From the NCBI RefSeq assembly GCF_018024495.1, contig NZ_CP071696.1:248001-312000 (forward strand): 64,000 nucleotides of DNA, given 5' to 3'. Positions within the stretch are counted from its first letter, which is position 1. The number at the start of each line of letters is the position of its first letter. The notes beneath the pieces were generated by a model. It saw only the letters and a program-made list of their open reading frames with translations. It made no database searches and had not been told where the DNA came from. The translations under genes and the position numbers were made by a program. Below are positions 1 to 7,788 of this stretch, in pieces. The DNA comes from Agromyces archimandritae (GTDB lineage: Bacteria; Actinomycetota; Actinomycetes; Actinomycetales; Microbacteriaceae).

Positions 1-118
1 TGATCTCCAGTCCGGCGACGTCGCCGCGGGCGTCGAAGCCGAAGGCCTCGGCGAGCCCGCCGAGGGATCTGGGACTCGGATGCTGGGGTCGGAGGGCTTG
101 TCGAGCCGAACCGGTCAC
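1..118 (-). CDS. murE: UDP-N-acetylmuramyl-tripeptide synthetase, N-terminal fragment
   Basis: Only the first 39 codons are inside the window; the gene continues past the left edge. From a GTG start the translation begins VTGSARQALRPQHPSP and goes on with a RSLGGLAEAFGF-type segment, which matches the usual N-terminus of actinobacterial MurE. MurE adds the third amino acid to UDP-MurNAc-dipeptide in the cytoplasm. It lies 13 nt downstream of ftsI on the same strand, the expected next gene of the division and cell-wall cluster. The assignment rests on this short N-terminus plus gene order. Confidence 0.72.
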   Translation of the reverse strand, partial: MTGSARQALRPQHPSPRSLGGLAEAFGFDARGDVAGLEI

Positions 119-131
119 AGCGCCAACTTTC

Positions 132-1943
132 TCACCAGGTGCCTGGCAGCTCGGGCGCCTCGGCGCCGGATGGAACGGTCCGATGCGTCTTCAGCACCTG
201 GCTCATCACTTGCTGGAACACGGGCGCCGACGCGGCGGACGAATTCATCTTAACGGGATCCATGATGCTCACGGAAACGACGAACTCGGGGTCGTCGACC
301 GGCGCGAACCCCGATACCGATACCAGGTATCCGGGTAGGTAGTGCCCGTCGGGGCCCGGCACCTGCGCGGTGCCGGTCTTCGCGGCGACCCGGTATCCGG
401 GGATCTCCCAGTCGCCGGCGAGCCAGCCGTGCTCGTAGACCTGCTCGAGCATGAGGCTCGTCTGCTCGGCGGCCTGCTCCGACACCACGCGGGTGCCCGA
501 CCGCTCGGGCACCTCGGTCATGGTGCCGTCGGGCAGCTCGCAGCCGTCCGAGAGCGTCACCGGCATCCGCACCCCGCCGTTGGCGATCGCCTGGTAGGCG
601 CTGGCGACCTGCACGGCCGTGGTCGTCAGGCCCTGGCCGAACATGGTGGCGTACTTCGTCTGCGGATCCCAGTCGCCGGGATCGCCGTGCAGATCGCCGG
701 GCTCCTCGCCGGGGAAGCCGACCTCGGTCTCCTGCCCGAAGCCGAACTTCCGCATGTCCTCGTAACGCTGCGCGTCGCTCATCCGCTCGCCGAACTGCGA
801 CATGCCCGTGTTCGAGGACTCGATGAGCACGCCCGTCAGCGTCAGCCGCATGTCCTCATGCCCGGAGCTGTCGTTGATGTCGGCGCCGTTCGGCGGGAGG
901 TAGCGGAAGGGCGCGACGATCTGATCGAGCGGGGTCGCCTTGCCGGCGTCGAGCACGGATGCCGCGGTGACGGCCTTGAAGGTCGAGCCGGGTTCGAAGG
1001 GCGCCGTGAAGGTGCGCGAACCGCGGTCTTCGGAGTCGGTCGCTGCCGGGTCGTTCGGGTCGACCGTCGGCACGTCGGCGACGGCGAGGAGACGGCCGGT
1101 CTTGGCCTCCATGACCGTCACCGTCGCCCACTTCGCGCCGGTCTCCTGCACGCGCTGGGCGGCGACGGACTGCACGAACCACTGCAGATCGGTCTCGACC
1201 GTCAGGTGCAGGCTGCCGCCCTCGCGCGCCGGCTCGATGGTCGTGGCGCTGCCGGGGATCTCGACCCAGTCGTTGCGCGAGGCGAGGTAGCGCTCGAGGC
1301 CGTCCTCGCCGGCGATGCATCGGTCGGCGCCGAGTTCGAGACCCGCCAGCGGGTTGCCGTCGACGTCGGTGAAGCCGAGCAGGTTGCCGGCGACCGCGCC
1401 GTTCGGGTACACCCGCATCGGGTGCTGGCTGACGGTGAGCCAGGGCAGTTCGAGGGCCCGCACCCGGTCGCGGGCGTCGTTGTCGACCCGTTTGGCGACC
1501 TGCGCCCAGTCGGAGTCGGGGTCGTCCTCGAGCGCGGTGCGGATCAGCTCGAGGATCTCGGCCTTCTTCTTACCGACGGCCTCGGCGATCGCGGCGGCGT
1601 CGCGGTCGAGCTCCTCGTCGACGGTTCCGGCGGCGAGTCTCGTCGGCTTCGAGCCGGCCGGGTCGTCCGGATCCGGGGTTTGGCGGGTGACCGCCTTCGA
1701 CGGCGAGAGCGCGACGTCCCAGCGCATGACCGAGCCGGCGAGCACCTCGCCGTTCGCGTCGAGGATCTCGCCGCGGGTGCCGGGCACGACCCGTTCGCTC
1801 GAGCGCACCTCGTCGGCGGCCCGGCTGAGCTCCTCGGCGCGGACGACCTGGATGTCGACGAGGCGCACCACGAAGACGGCGACGAAGGCGATGAGGACGA
1901 GGCCGAAGACGAAGACCCGGCGGATGCCACGTCGGTTGCTCAT
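132..1943 (-). CDS. ftsI: Division transpeptidase, penicillin-binding protein 3/FtsI class
   Basis: A 603-residue class B penicillin-binding protein that cross-links septal peptidoglycan. One N-terminal membrane segment lies at about residues 10-28, followed by a PBP dimerisation domain and the transpeptidase domain. All three catalytic motifs are visible: STFK with nucleophile Ser320, SSN at 376-378 and KTG at 522-524. The ATG start is preceded by GGGAGGAA. It sits between the FtsL-like gene and murE, as in other actinobacterial dcw clusters. The mycobacterial counterpart is PbpB (Rv2163c). Confidence 0.95.
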   Translation of the reverse strand: MSNRRGIRRVFVFGLVLIAFVAVFVVRLVDIQVVRAEELSRAADEVRSSERVVPGTRGEILDANGEVLAGSVMRWDVALSPSKAVTRQTPDPDDPAGSKPTRLAAGTVDEELDRDAAAIAEAVGKKKAEILELIRTALEDDPDSDWAQVAKRVDNDARDRVRALELPWLTVSQHPMRVYPNGAVAGNLLGFTDVDGNPLAGLELGADRCIAGEDGLERYLASRNDWVEIPGSATTIEPAREGGSLHLTVETDLQWFVQSVAAQRVQETGAKWATVTVMEAKTGRLLAVADVPTVDPNDPAATDSEDRGSRTFTAPFEPGSTFKAVTAASVLDAGKATPLDQIVAPFRYLPPNGADINDSSGHEDMRLTLTGVLIESSNTGMSQFGERMSDAQRYEDMRKFGFGQETEVGFPGEEPGDLHGDPGDWDPQTKYATMFGQGLTTTAVQVASAYQAIANGGVRMPVTLSDGCELPDGTMTEVPERSGTRVVSEQAAEQTSLMLEQVYEHGWLAGDWEIPGYRVAAKTGTAQVPGPDGHYLPGYLVSVSGFAPVDDPEFVVSVSIMDPVKMNSSAASAPVFQQVMSQVLKTHRTVPSGAEAPELPGTW

Positions 1944-1976
1944 GCGGTTCCTCCCGGGTCGGCGGTCGGCGGTGGA

Positions 1977-2612
1977 TCAGTGCGTGGCCGGCGTGGGCAG
2001 ACCGTCGGGCGCGGCGGGCGCCTCGGGCCTCGCCCCGGTGGATGCCGGGTCGCCGGCTCCCCCGGCGCCGCCCTCGCCCGTCTCGCTCCCGCCGGCTGCG
2101 TCCCCTCCGCCCGCCGGAGGCACGATCGGCTGCCGCGCGGCGTCGCCCTTCGCCCCCTCTGCGGTGACGAGCGGCACGCCGGCGATGAGCGCGTTGGAGA
2201 CGTCGGCGCCGGTGGCGGCGGCCGGCCCGGCCGGCGTCGGCTCGCCGAGCACGGCGCCGTCCGAGAGCCGGAGGTAGACCGGGTTCGTGTTCGGCACCAT
2301 GCCGAGCGCCTCGGCGTTGGCCGCCAGGTACTGGGGCGACTGCACGCGCTCGAGGTCCTCCTGCAGGCTCTGGCTCTGCCGGTCGAGGTCGGCATGCTCG
2401 GCGCGCAGCGCGTCGAGTTCGTACGCTCCCTGCGCCAGGCCGATGCTCAGCACGAGCTGCGCCGCGATGATCCCGAGGAAGACGACGACGGCGATGACCG
2501 CGTACCCGAGCGACGGCTTCGTCCGGTCGTGCGGGCGCGGCGCGGGCCTGAGACGCGGGCTCCCGCCGCGGGTGCCGCCCCTCGGGGCGGTCTGGGCGTG
2601 GATCGCGCTCAT
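1977..2612 (-). CDS. ftsL: FtsL-like septum protein
   Basis: A 211-residue bitopic membrane protein. A basic, Gly/Arg-rich cytoplasmic tail (about 1-45) precedes one membrane helix (about 46-66) and a short extracytoplasmic coiled coil ([19 protein letters not shown]). A segment with [10 protein letters not shown] follows, then a long Ala/Gly/Pro-rich tail. FtsL/FtsB-type proteins bridge the FtsQ complex and the FtsW-FtsI synthase. Its ATG overlaps the rsmH stop by 4 nt and is preceded by GAGGAGG, so it is translationally coupled. Position between rsmH and ftsI supports the call; sequence conservation in this family is low. Confidence 0.82.
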   Translation of the reverse strand: MSAIHAQTAPRGGTRGGSPRLRPAPRPHDRTKPSLGYAVIAVVVFLGIIAAQLVLSIGLAQGAYELDALRAEHADLDRQSQSLQEDLERVQSPQYLAANAEALGMVPNTNPVYLRLSDGAVLGEPTPAGPAAATGADVSNALIAGVPLVTAEGAKGDAARQPIVPPAGGGDAAGGSETGEGGAGGAGDPASTGARPEAPAAPDGLPTPATH

Positions 2613-3562
2613 GACGGCCTCCTCACACGTTCGGCGGCGCGCAAGCGCACCGGTTTGGCTCTGGGGTTCTCGGCCTGCTCGGCCTCGCTAGCGAGTTCGG
2701 CGCCGCGGACGAGCAGGCGGAACTCCGGTTTGTGCTCCGGCAATTCCATGGGCAGCCCGGCCGGGGCGCTCGAACTCGTGGCGCGGGCCAGGGAGCGCTT
2801 GACGATGCGGTCTTCCAGCGACTGGTAGGCCAGCACGACGATGCGGCCGCCGACGCCGAGCGCCCCGAGGGCGGCGGGCATCGTGCGTTCCAGCACGGAC
2901 AGCTCTTCGTTGACCTCGATGCGCAGCGCCTGGAAGACGCGTTTGGCCGGGTGCCCCTGGCGTTGCACGGCGACGGGCGTGGCCTCCTGCAGCACGTCGA
3001 CGAGCTGCCCGGAGCGGAGGATCGGCGCGGCATCCCGCGCCTTCACGATCGCCCGTGCGTAACGGCCGGCGAGCTTCTCCTCGCCGTATTCGGCGAAGAT
3101 CCGCCGGAGCTCGGCCTCGCTCGCGTCGCGGACGACGTCGGCGGCGGTCGGCCCGGTGGTCGGGTCCATCCGCATGTCGAGCGGCGCGTCCTTCGCGTAG
3201 GCGAAGCCGCGTTCGGCGCGGTCGAGCTGCATGGAGGAGACGCCGAGGTCGAGCAGCACGCCCTGCACCTCGTCGAAGCCCTCGCCGGCGACGGCGTCGG
3301 CGATGCCGTCGTAGACGGTGTGCACGAAGCGCGCACGGTCGCCGAAGGGCGCGAGGCGCTCCCGGGCGATCGCGAGGGCCTCGGTGTCTCGGTCGAGGCC
3401 GATGATCGTGAGCCCCGGGAATCGTTCGAGGAGCGCGGCACTGTGCCCGCCCATGCCGAGGGTGCCGTCGACGAGGACCGCCCCCTCGCGTTCGACGGCG
3501 GGGGCGAGCAGCTCGACGGTGCGTTCGAGCATGACGGGGGTGTGGATGCGTTCGATGTCCAT
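2609..3562 (-). CDS. rsmH: 16S rRNA (cytosine-1402 N4)-methyltransferase
   Basis: A 317-residue MraW/RsmH enzyme that methylates N4 of C1402 in the 16S rRNA decoding centre using S-adenosylmethionine. The N-terminus ([15 protein letters not shown]) and the SAM-binding motif [11 protein letters not shown] are typical, and [11 protein letters not shown] and [16 protein letters not shown] are family signatures. Length matches the family. The start ATG follows AAGGAAC. It is the second gene of the mraZ-rsmH-ftsL-ftsI series and overlaps the next gene by 4 nt. Confidence 0.96.
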   Translation of the reverse strand: MDIERIHTPVMLERTVELLAPAVEREGAVLVDGTLGMGGHSAALLERFPGLTIIGLDRDTEALAIARERLAPFGDRARFVHTVYDGIADAVAGEGFDEVQGVLLDLGVSSMQLDRAERGFAYAKDAPLDMRMDPTTGPTAADVVRDASEAELRRIFAEYGEEKLAGRYARAIVKARDAAPILRSGQLVDVLQEATPVAVQRQGHPAKRVFQALRIEVNEELSVLERTMPAALGALGVGGRIVVLAYQSLEDRIVKRSLARATSSSAPAGLPMELPEHKPEFRLLVRGAELASEAEQAENPRAKPVRLRAAERVRRPS

Positions 3563-3658
3563 GTTCCTTCGGGCCCTGACCTCGGGTTCCGATCCCCATC
3601 CGGTGGCCTGACCTCGGGGAAGTGAGGTCAGGAGCCGGCTGGGAGTCGGAGCCAGCGG

Positions 3659-4090
3659 TCAGAAGAGGCCCGGGATCACCTCCTCCGCCGTTTCCGCGAA
3701 GGCCGCCTCCTGCTCGGCGAGGTACGTCTGCCAGGCCGTCGCGTCCCAGATCTCCACGCGCGATCCGGCGCCGATGACGGCGAGGTCGCGGTCGAGCCCC
3801 GCATACGCGCGGAGCGCGGGCGGGATGGTGACGCGGTGCTGTTTGTCGGGGGTCTCCGCGGTGGCCCCCGACAGGAAGACGCGCAGATAGTCGCGCGCTT
3901 GCTTGCTCGTGACGGGGGCTTGGCGGATCTTGTCGTGCATGTCCTCGAACTCGGCGTTCGCGAACACGTAGACGCAGCGCTCCTGACCGCGCGTCATGAC
4001 GAGTCCGTGGGCGAGTTCGTCCCGGAATTTGGCCGGAAGAATGATGCGACCCTTCTCGTCCAGCTTCGGCTCATACGTCCCGAGGAACAT
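3659..4090 (-). CDS. mraZ: Transcriptional regulator MraZ
   Basis: A 143-residue protein with two tandem SpoVT/AbrB-like domains: [20 protein letters not shown] at the N-terminus and the second domain around [13 protein letters not shown]. MraZ forms ring oligomers that bind repeats in its own promoter and control the division cluster. Length (about 143) is typical. It heads the minus-strand cluster and is separated from rsmH by 96 nt. Three direct repeats of the MraZ-box type lie 39-63 nt upstream of the start. Confidence 0.96.
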   Translation of the reverse strand: MFLGTYEPKLDEKGRIILPAKFRDELAHGLVMTRGQERCVYVFANAEFEDMHDKIRQAPVTSKQARDYLRVFLSGATAETPDKQHRVTIPPALRAYAGLDRDLAVIGAGSRVEIWDATAWQTYLAEQEAAFAETAEEVIPGLF

Positions 4091-4128
4091 CGCACACCCC
4101 CTTTTCCTCCGGCCCGGATTCCAGGTGT

Positions 4129-4153
4129 CTCCACTTTACTCCACTCCCCACCA
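4129..4153 (-). promoter_or_regulatory. Triple MraZ box upstream of mraZ
   Basis: On the minus strand three pentamers, TGGTG, TGGAG and TGGAG, recur at exactly 10-bp intervals with 5-nt spacers (plus-strand 4149-4153, 4139-4143, 4129-4133). This is the architecture of MraZ operators in other bacteria (TGGGN-type repeats with 5-nt spacers). The array sits just upstream of mraZ, so autoregulation is the natural reading. The remaining upstream stretch (about 4160-4365) shows no gene. Confidence 0.78.
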
Positions 4154-4365
4154 CCGAACAACGACATTCGCTCGCCTTTTCGCGAGTGTCGGATCGAGAT
4201 CCGCGGAATTCCGCGGGAGATCGTGGTGGAGGGGAGGATTCCCCATGTCGCCCCTACGGGCGCGCCGGGGCGCATTCCCACCCCGTTCGGGTGACATTCC
4301 GACCCGTTCGATACGTGTGGATCGAGTCGCGGGGAGGAAGGTGGAGGAATGCCCTCAGGGCACAG

Positions 4366-4393
4366 AAAAACGGACCGGTCTCGCCGGTCCGTT
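4366..4393 (-). terminator. Intrinsic terminator after the DUF3040 gene
   Basis: A perfect 10-bp stem (AACGGACCGG / CCGGTCCGTT) with a 5-nt loop. Read on the minus strand it is followed by a run of five T (4366-4370). It lies 35 nt beyond the stop of the DUF3040 gene, in the correct orientation. Confidence 0.8.
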
Positions 4394-4427
4394 CATCGAG
4401 TTCCGCGCGGCCGCCCGCGCGGGATGC

Positions 4428-4808
4428 TCAGTCGCGCCCCTCCTGGCGACGGTCCCACCGGTCGTTCAGACGATCCATGAAGCCGCCCGAGGCGGCACGG
4501 CGCGATCCGGTCGCACGCGGCTCGGCCGCGGCAGCGGCGGCCGTCGAGCGGCGCGACGGCGTGATCGCGAGCAGCACCCCGCCGAACATGAGCGCGAAGC
4601 CCACGATCCCGACGATGAGCAGCTGCAGGGCGACGCCTGCGATGAGCACGCCGATGCCGACGACGGCGAGCAGGATCCCGAGCACGATCGCCCGGTAGTC
4701 GACCCGACCCCGGCGACCGCGGACGGCCTGCACGAAATCGGCATCGTTCCGATAGAGGCTTCGCTCCATCTCATCGAGAAGGCGCTGTTCCTGTTCTGAA
4801 AGCGGCAT
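4428..4808 (-). CDS. DUF3040 family membrane protein
   Basis: A 126-residue protein with the DUF3040 pattern: an N-terminal amphipathic segment MPLSEQEQRLLDEMERSLY, then two adjacent membrane helices (about residues 40-60 and 63-83), then a basic Ala/Arg-rich tail. Actinobacterial members usually sit beside mraZ and the division cluster, as here; their function is not established. GAGGGGA precedes the ATG, and a TAGAAT -10-like hexamer lies at 4847-4852 (minus). Confidence 0.85.
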   Translation of the reverse strand: MPLSEQEQRLLDEMERSLYRNDADFVQAVRGRRGRVDYRAIVLGILLAVVGIGVLIAGVALQLLIVGIVGFALMFGGVLLAITPSRRSTAAAAAAEPRATGSRRAASGGFMDRLNDRWDRRQEGRD

Positions 4809-4869
4809 CTCATTCCCCTCAGGCTCAGGACCGACGCATCAACGTCATTCTAGCGCTCGGCACCGCCGG

Positions 4870-4875
4870 TAGGCT
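4870..4875 (+). promoter_or_regulatory. -10 element of a probable leaderless transcript (polyprenyl synthase)
   Basis: TAGGCT ends 6 nt before the GTG start at 4882, so transcription would begin at or next to the start codon. No Shine-Dalgarno sequence is present between them. Confidence 0.55.
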
Positions 4876-4881
4876 AGGCGA

Positions 4882-5985
4882 GTGGCCCACCCCTTCCGCC
4901 TGGTCGACCTCGTGCAGGAGCGCATCGAGGGCTTCCTCGCCGAACGTGCTTCGATTCTCCTCCCCGTCAGCGGGGATCTGGATGCCCTCATCGGGTTCTC
5001 CCGGCGCTTTCTCAGCGGCGGCAAGCGCTTCCGGGCGCAGTTCTGCTATCGCGGCTGGGAGGCCGTGATCGACGGCGAGGCGGCATCCATGCCCCGCGGC
5101 TCGCGCGAGGCCATCGTCTCGGCCGCCGCCGCCCTCGAGCTCTTCCACGCCGCGGCCCTCGTGCACGACGACCTCATCGACAATTCGGACACGCGCCGGG
5201 GCGCCCCGAGCGCCCACCGCCTCTTCGAGTCGGAGCACACCGCATCCGACTGGGCGGGCGATGCCGGTGCCTTCGGCCGCTCCGCGGCGATCCTGCTCGG
5301 CGACCTGCTGCTCGGCTGGAGCGACGAACTGCTCGACGAGGGCCTGACCGCCCTCGGCGATCCCGAGCGGGCCCGCGCCGCACGCGCCGCCTTCACGACG
5401 ATGCGCACCGAGGTCACCGCCGGGCAATACCTCGACATCCTCGAAGAACAGGCCTGGCCCGTGCGAAACGAGGCCGAACGCCGCGACGTCGCCCTGCGCG
5501 TCGTCGTCTACAAGTCGGCGAAATACTCCGTCGAGGCCCCGCTCGCGATCGGCGCGGCCATCGGCGGCGCGACGCCCGAGCAGCTCGCGGCCCTCCGCGG
5601 CTACGGCCTGCCGCTCGGGATCGCCTATCAGCTGCGCGACGACCTGCTCGGCGTCTTCGGCGACCCGGCCGTGACCGGAAAGCCGGCCGGCGACGATCTG
5701 CGCGAGGGCAAGCGGACCCTGCTCATCGCCGCCGCGCGCGAGCGCCTGCCCGAGAGCGCACGCCGCCTCCTCGACGAACTCCTCGGAGACCCCGGCCTCG
5801 ATACCGAGCAGATCGCCATGCTGCAGCGCACCATCGCCGACTCGGGCGCGGTCGACGAGCTCGAGCAGATGATCGCCGAGCGCGTCGACGAAGCGCGCGG
5901 AGCCCTCGACGGGGCGCCCGTCGCGGCATCCGCCGCCGCGTCGCTCGACGCGCTCGCGACCTCCGTCTCGCGCCGCAGCCGCTGA
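4882..5985 (+). CDS. Polyprenyl (geranylgeranyl-type) diphosphate synthase
   Basis: A 367-residue trans-isoprenyl diphosphate synthase that condenses isopentenyl diphosphate with allylic primers. The first aspartate-rich motif is seen in HDDLIDNSDTRRG and the second in YQLRDDLLGVFGD. GGKRFRAQFC is the substrate-binding Lys/Arg region. It resembles mycobacterial IdsA2 (Rv2173), which has the same neighbours (Rv2175c, pknL). Chain length of the product cannot be told by eye. GTG start chosen from the leaderless -10 spacing. It converges with the next gene across 11 nt. Confidence 0.9.
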   Translation: MAHPFRLVDLVQERIEGFLAERASILLPVSGDLDALIGFSRRFLSGGKRFRAQFCYRGWEAVIDGEAASMPRGSREAIVSAAAALELFHAAALVHDDLIDNSDTRRGAPSAHRLFESEHTASDWAGDAGAFGRSAAILLGDLLLGWSDELLDEGLTALGDPERARAARAAFTTMRTEVTAGQYLDILEEQAWPVRNEAERRDVALRVVVYKSAKYSVEAPLAIGAAIGGATPEQLAALRGYGLPLGIAYQLRDDLLGVFGDPAVTGKPAGDDLREGKRTLLIAAARERLPESARRLLDELLGDPGLDTEQIAMLQRTIADSGAVDELEQMIAERVDEARGALDGAPVAASAAASLDALATSVSRRSR

Positions 5986-5996
5986 GACGGCGCCGG

Positions 5997-6338
5997 TCAG
6001 GCGAGGGCCTGGGCGACCCGTCTGACCTCGGCCTTGCGACCGGCCAGCAAGGCCTCGATCGGCGAGGCCCCGAGGCTCTCCTCTTCGGCGATCAGCCAAT
6101 CGAGGGCCTCTTCGTCGCCGAAGCCGTTGTCGCCGAGCACCATGATCGTGCCGCGGAGTTCCGGCAACGGCGCGCCGTCGCGCACGAAGGCCGCCGGCAC
6201 CTTCAGCACGCCGTCGATGCGGACGCCGAGCAGCTGACGGTCCTCGATGAGGCGCCGGATGCGGCCCGGACTCTCGCCGAGCAGCTCGACGAGCTCGGGA
6301 ACGGTCAGCCAGTCAATCGCTTCGCGCGCGTCGTTCAC
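5997..6338 (-). CDS. Rv2175c-type DNA-binding protein
   Basis: A 113-residue protein with an N-terminal winged-helix or HTH-like segment (WLTVPELVELLGESPGRIRR) and a C-terminal helical part (LDWLIAEEESLGASPIEAL). It matches the Rv2175c family; in M. tuberculosis Rv2175c binds DNA and is a substrate of the adjacent kinase PknL. Here the kinase gene lies 1.45 kb away, separated only by a LysM gene. Inference: it may be phosphorylated by the neighbouring kinase. No DNA target can be deduced. Confidence 0.85.
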   Translation of the reverse strand: MNDAREAIDWLTVPELVELLGESPGRIRRLIEDRQLLGVRIDGVLKVPAAFVRDGAPLPELRGTIMVLGDNGFGDEEALDWLIAEEESLGASPIEALLAGRKAEVRRVAQALA

Positions 6339-6484
6339 CCCTCAAGCCTGCCATGCCCGAGGCCCTCCCCGGGTCGGAACCCGGGAATCGCACACACGGG
6401 ACGCGGTGATTGACTCGACTCCGGCCCTGTGCGACGGTGGCCCCGAAGCGAGCGACCCGCCGCGGGTCGGATGGGGGAACGCGG

Positions 6485-7708
6485 ATGTCGAAGCACACGC
6501 CCGAGCACGACGAAGAGCCCGTACGGCGGCGCGGCATCCTCGCGGCGCCGATCGGCCTGGTCTCGGCCCTCGCCGTCGCCCTGGGCATCGCCACGCCCGC
6601 CCAGGCGGCCGCGCCGGAACCGCCGAAGCGCCAGCCCCTGCCGAAGCCCCCGACGGCGGCACCGCCGGCTCCGGCGACCGTCGCGGTGCCCGCTGCCGCG
6701 CCGGCGCCCACCGTGTATCGCGTCGCCGACGGCGACACCGTCAGCGGCATCGCCGAACGATTCGGCCTGCCCACCGCCGAAGTCCTCGCCCTCAACGGCC
6801 TCGGCTGGTCGACGCTCATCTTCCCCGGGCAAGAGCTGCGCCTGCGCACCGGCGCCGCCCCGGTCCCCGCCGCTGCGGCGCGGACGACCGACGACATCCG
6901 CCGTCACACCGTCGCCGCCGGCGATACCATCGGCGGCATCGCCGCGCAGTACGGCGCGAGCACCGACGCCGTGCTGCGGGCGAACGGGCTCGGCCGCGAC
7001 AGCCTGATCTTCCCCGGCCAGGCGATCATCATCCCGGGCCCGGCCGGCACCGCAGCGCCGGCGGACGCACCCGCGCCGCCGCCCGCCCAGCCGCCCGCCC
7101 CGCCCGCGGCGCCGGCCGCGGCGGACAGCATCGTCGTCCGCGACGGCGACACCGTCTGGGATCTCGCCGCCGAGCACGGCGTCTCGGTGCAATCGCTCCT
7201 CGACGCCAACGGCCTCGGCGGCAGCGCCGTCATCCGCCCGGGCGAACGCCTCAGCATCCCCAGGCCCGTCGCGATCGAGACGGCCGCCTCCGTGCGGCCG
7301 GCCCTCACCGAGGAGATGCGGGGCAACGCCCGCCTCATCATCGACGTCGGCCGTTCCCTCGGCGTGCCCGACGACGGCATCGTCGTCGCGATCACGGCAG
7401 CCGCCCAGGAGTCCGGGCTGAAGAACGTCGTCCACGGCGACCGCGACTCGCTCGGCCTGTTCCAGCAGCGACCGAGCCAGGGCTGGGGCACGGCAGCCGA
7501 GGTGCTGGACCCCGTGCGCGCCGCGACCGCCTTCTACGGCGGCGACGCCAACCCCAATCCGGGGCGGACGCGAGGCCTCCTCGACATCCCCCGCTGGCAG
7601 GAGATGACCGTCGCCCAGGCCGCCCAGGCCGTGCAGAACTCCGCGTTCCCCAACCACTACGCGAAATGGGAGCAGGCCGCCAGGCAGTGGCTCGCCGAGC
7701 TCGGCTGA
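6485..7708 (+). CDS. Secreted triple-LysM cell-wall protein with lysozyme-like C-terminus
   Basis: A 407-residue exported protein. An RRRG-containing signal peptide ends near ATPAQA (residues 1-41). Three LysM domains follow, with cores around GDTVSGIAERFGL, GDTIGGIAAQYGA and GDTVWDLAAEHGV, separated by Pro/Ala linkers. The last 130 residues (AAAQESGLKN, DSLGLFQQRPSQGWG, FPNHYAKWEQAA) resemble the lysozyme-like fold common in actinobacterial and phage wall hydrolases. LysM domains bind peptidoglycan. The ATG at 6485 was chosen because GGGGGA lies 5 nt upstream and it gives a clean signal peptide. Catalysis is inferred. Confidence 0.85.
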   Translation: MSKHTPEHDEEPVRRRGILAAPIGLVSALAVALGIATPAQAAAPEPPKRQPLPKPPTAAPPAPATVAVPAAAPAPTVYRVADGDTVSGIAERFGLPTAEVLALNGLGWSTLIFPGQELRLRTGAAPVPAAAARTTDDIRRHTVAAGDTIGGIAAQYGASTDAVLRANGLGRDSLIFPGQAIIIPGPAGTAAPADAPAPPPAQPPAPPAAPAAADSIVVRDGDTVWDLAAEHGVSVQSLLDANGLGGSAVIRPGERLSIPRPVAIETAASVRPALTEEMRGNARLIIDVGRSLGVPDDGIVVAITAAAQESGLKNVVHGDRDSLGLFQQRPSQGWGTAAEVLDPVRAATAFYGGDANPNPGRTRGLLDIPRWQEMTVAQAAQAVQNSAFPNHYAKWEQAARQWLAELG

Positions 7709-7776
7709 ACCGTCACGATGCGGTCTCGATCGGCGCGCCTTCAGCGTGTGGCCAGACTCGGGCATATGGCCGTTCG

Positions 7777-7782
7777 TAGACT
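7777..7782 (+). promoter_or_regulatory. -10 element of a probable leaderless transcript (kinase)
   Basis: TAGACT ends 6 nt before the GTG start at 7789, with no Shine-Dalgarno sequence between them. Confidence 0.55.
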
Positions 7783-7788
7783 CGGACC

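Noticed and set aside
342..2828. Long plus-strand open frame of 828 codons over ftsI, ftsL and rsmH
   Set aside because: It is antisense to three well-supported genes, has no recognisable domain and reflects the scarcity of stop codons in GC-rich DNA.
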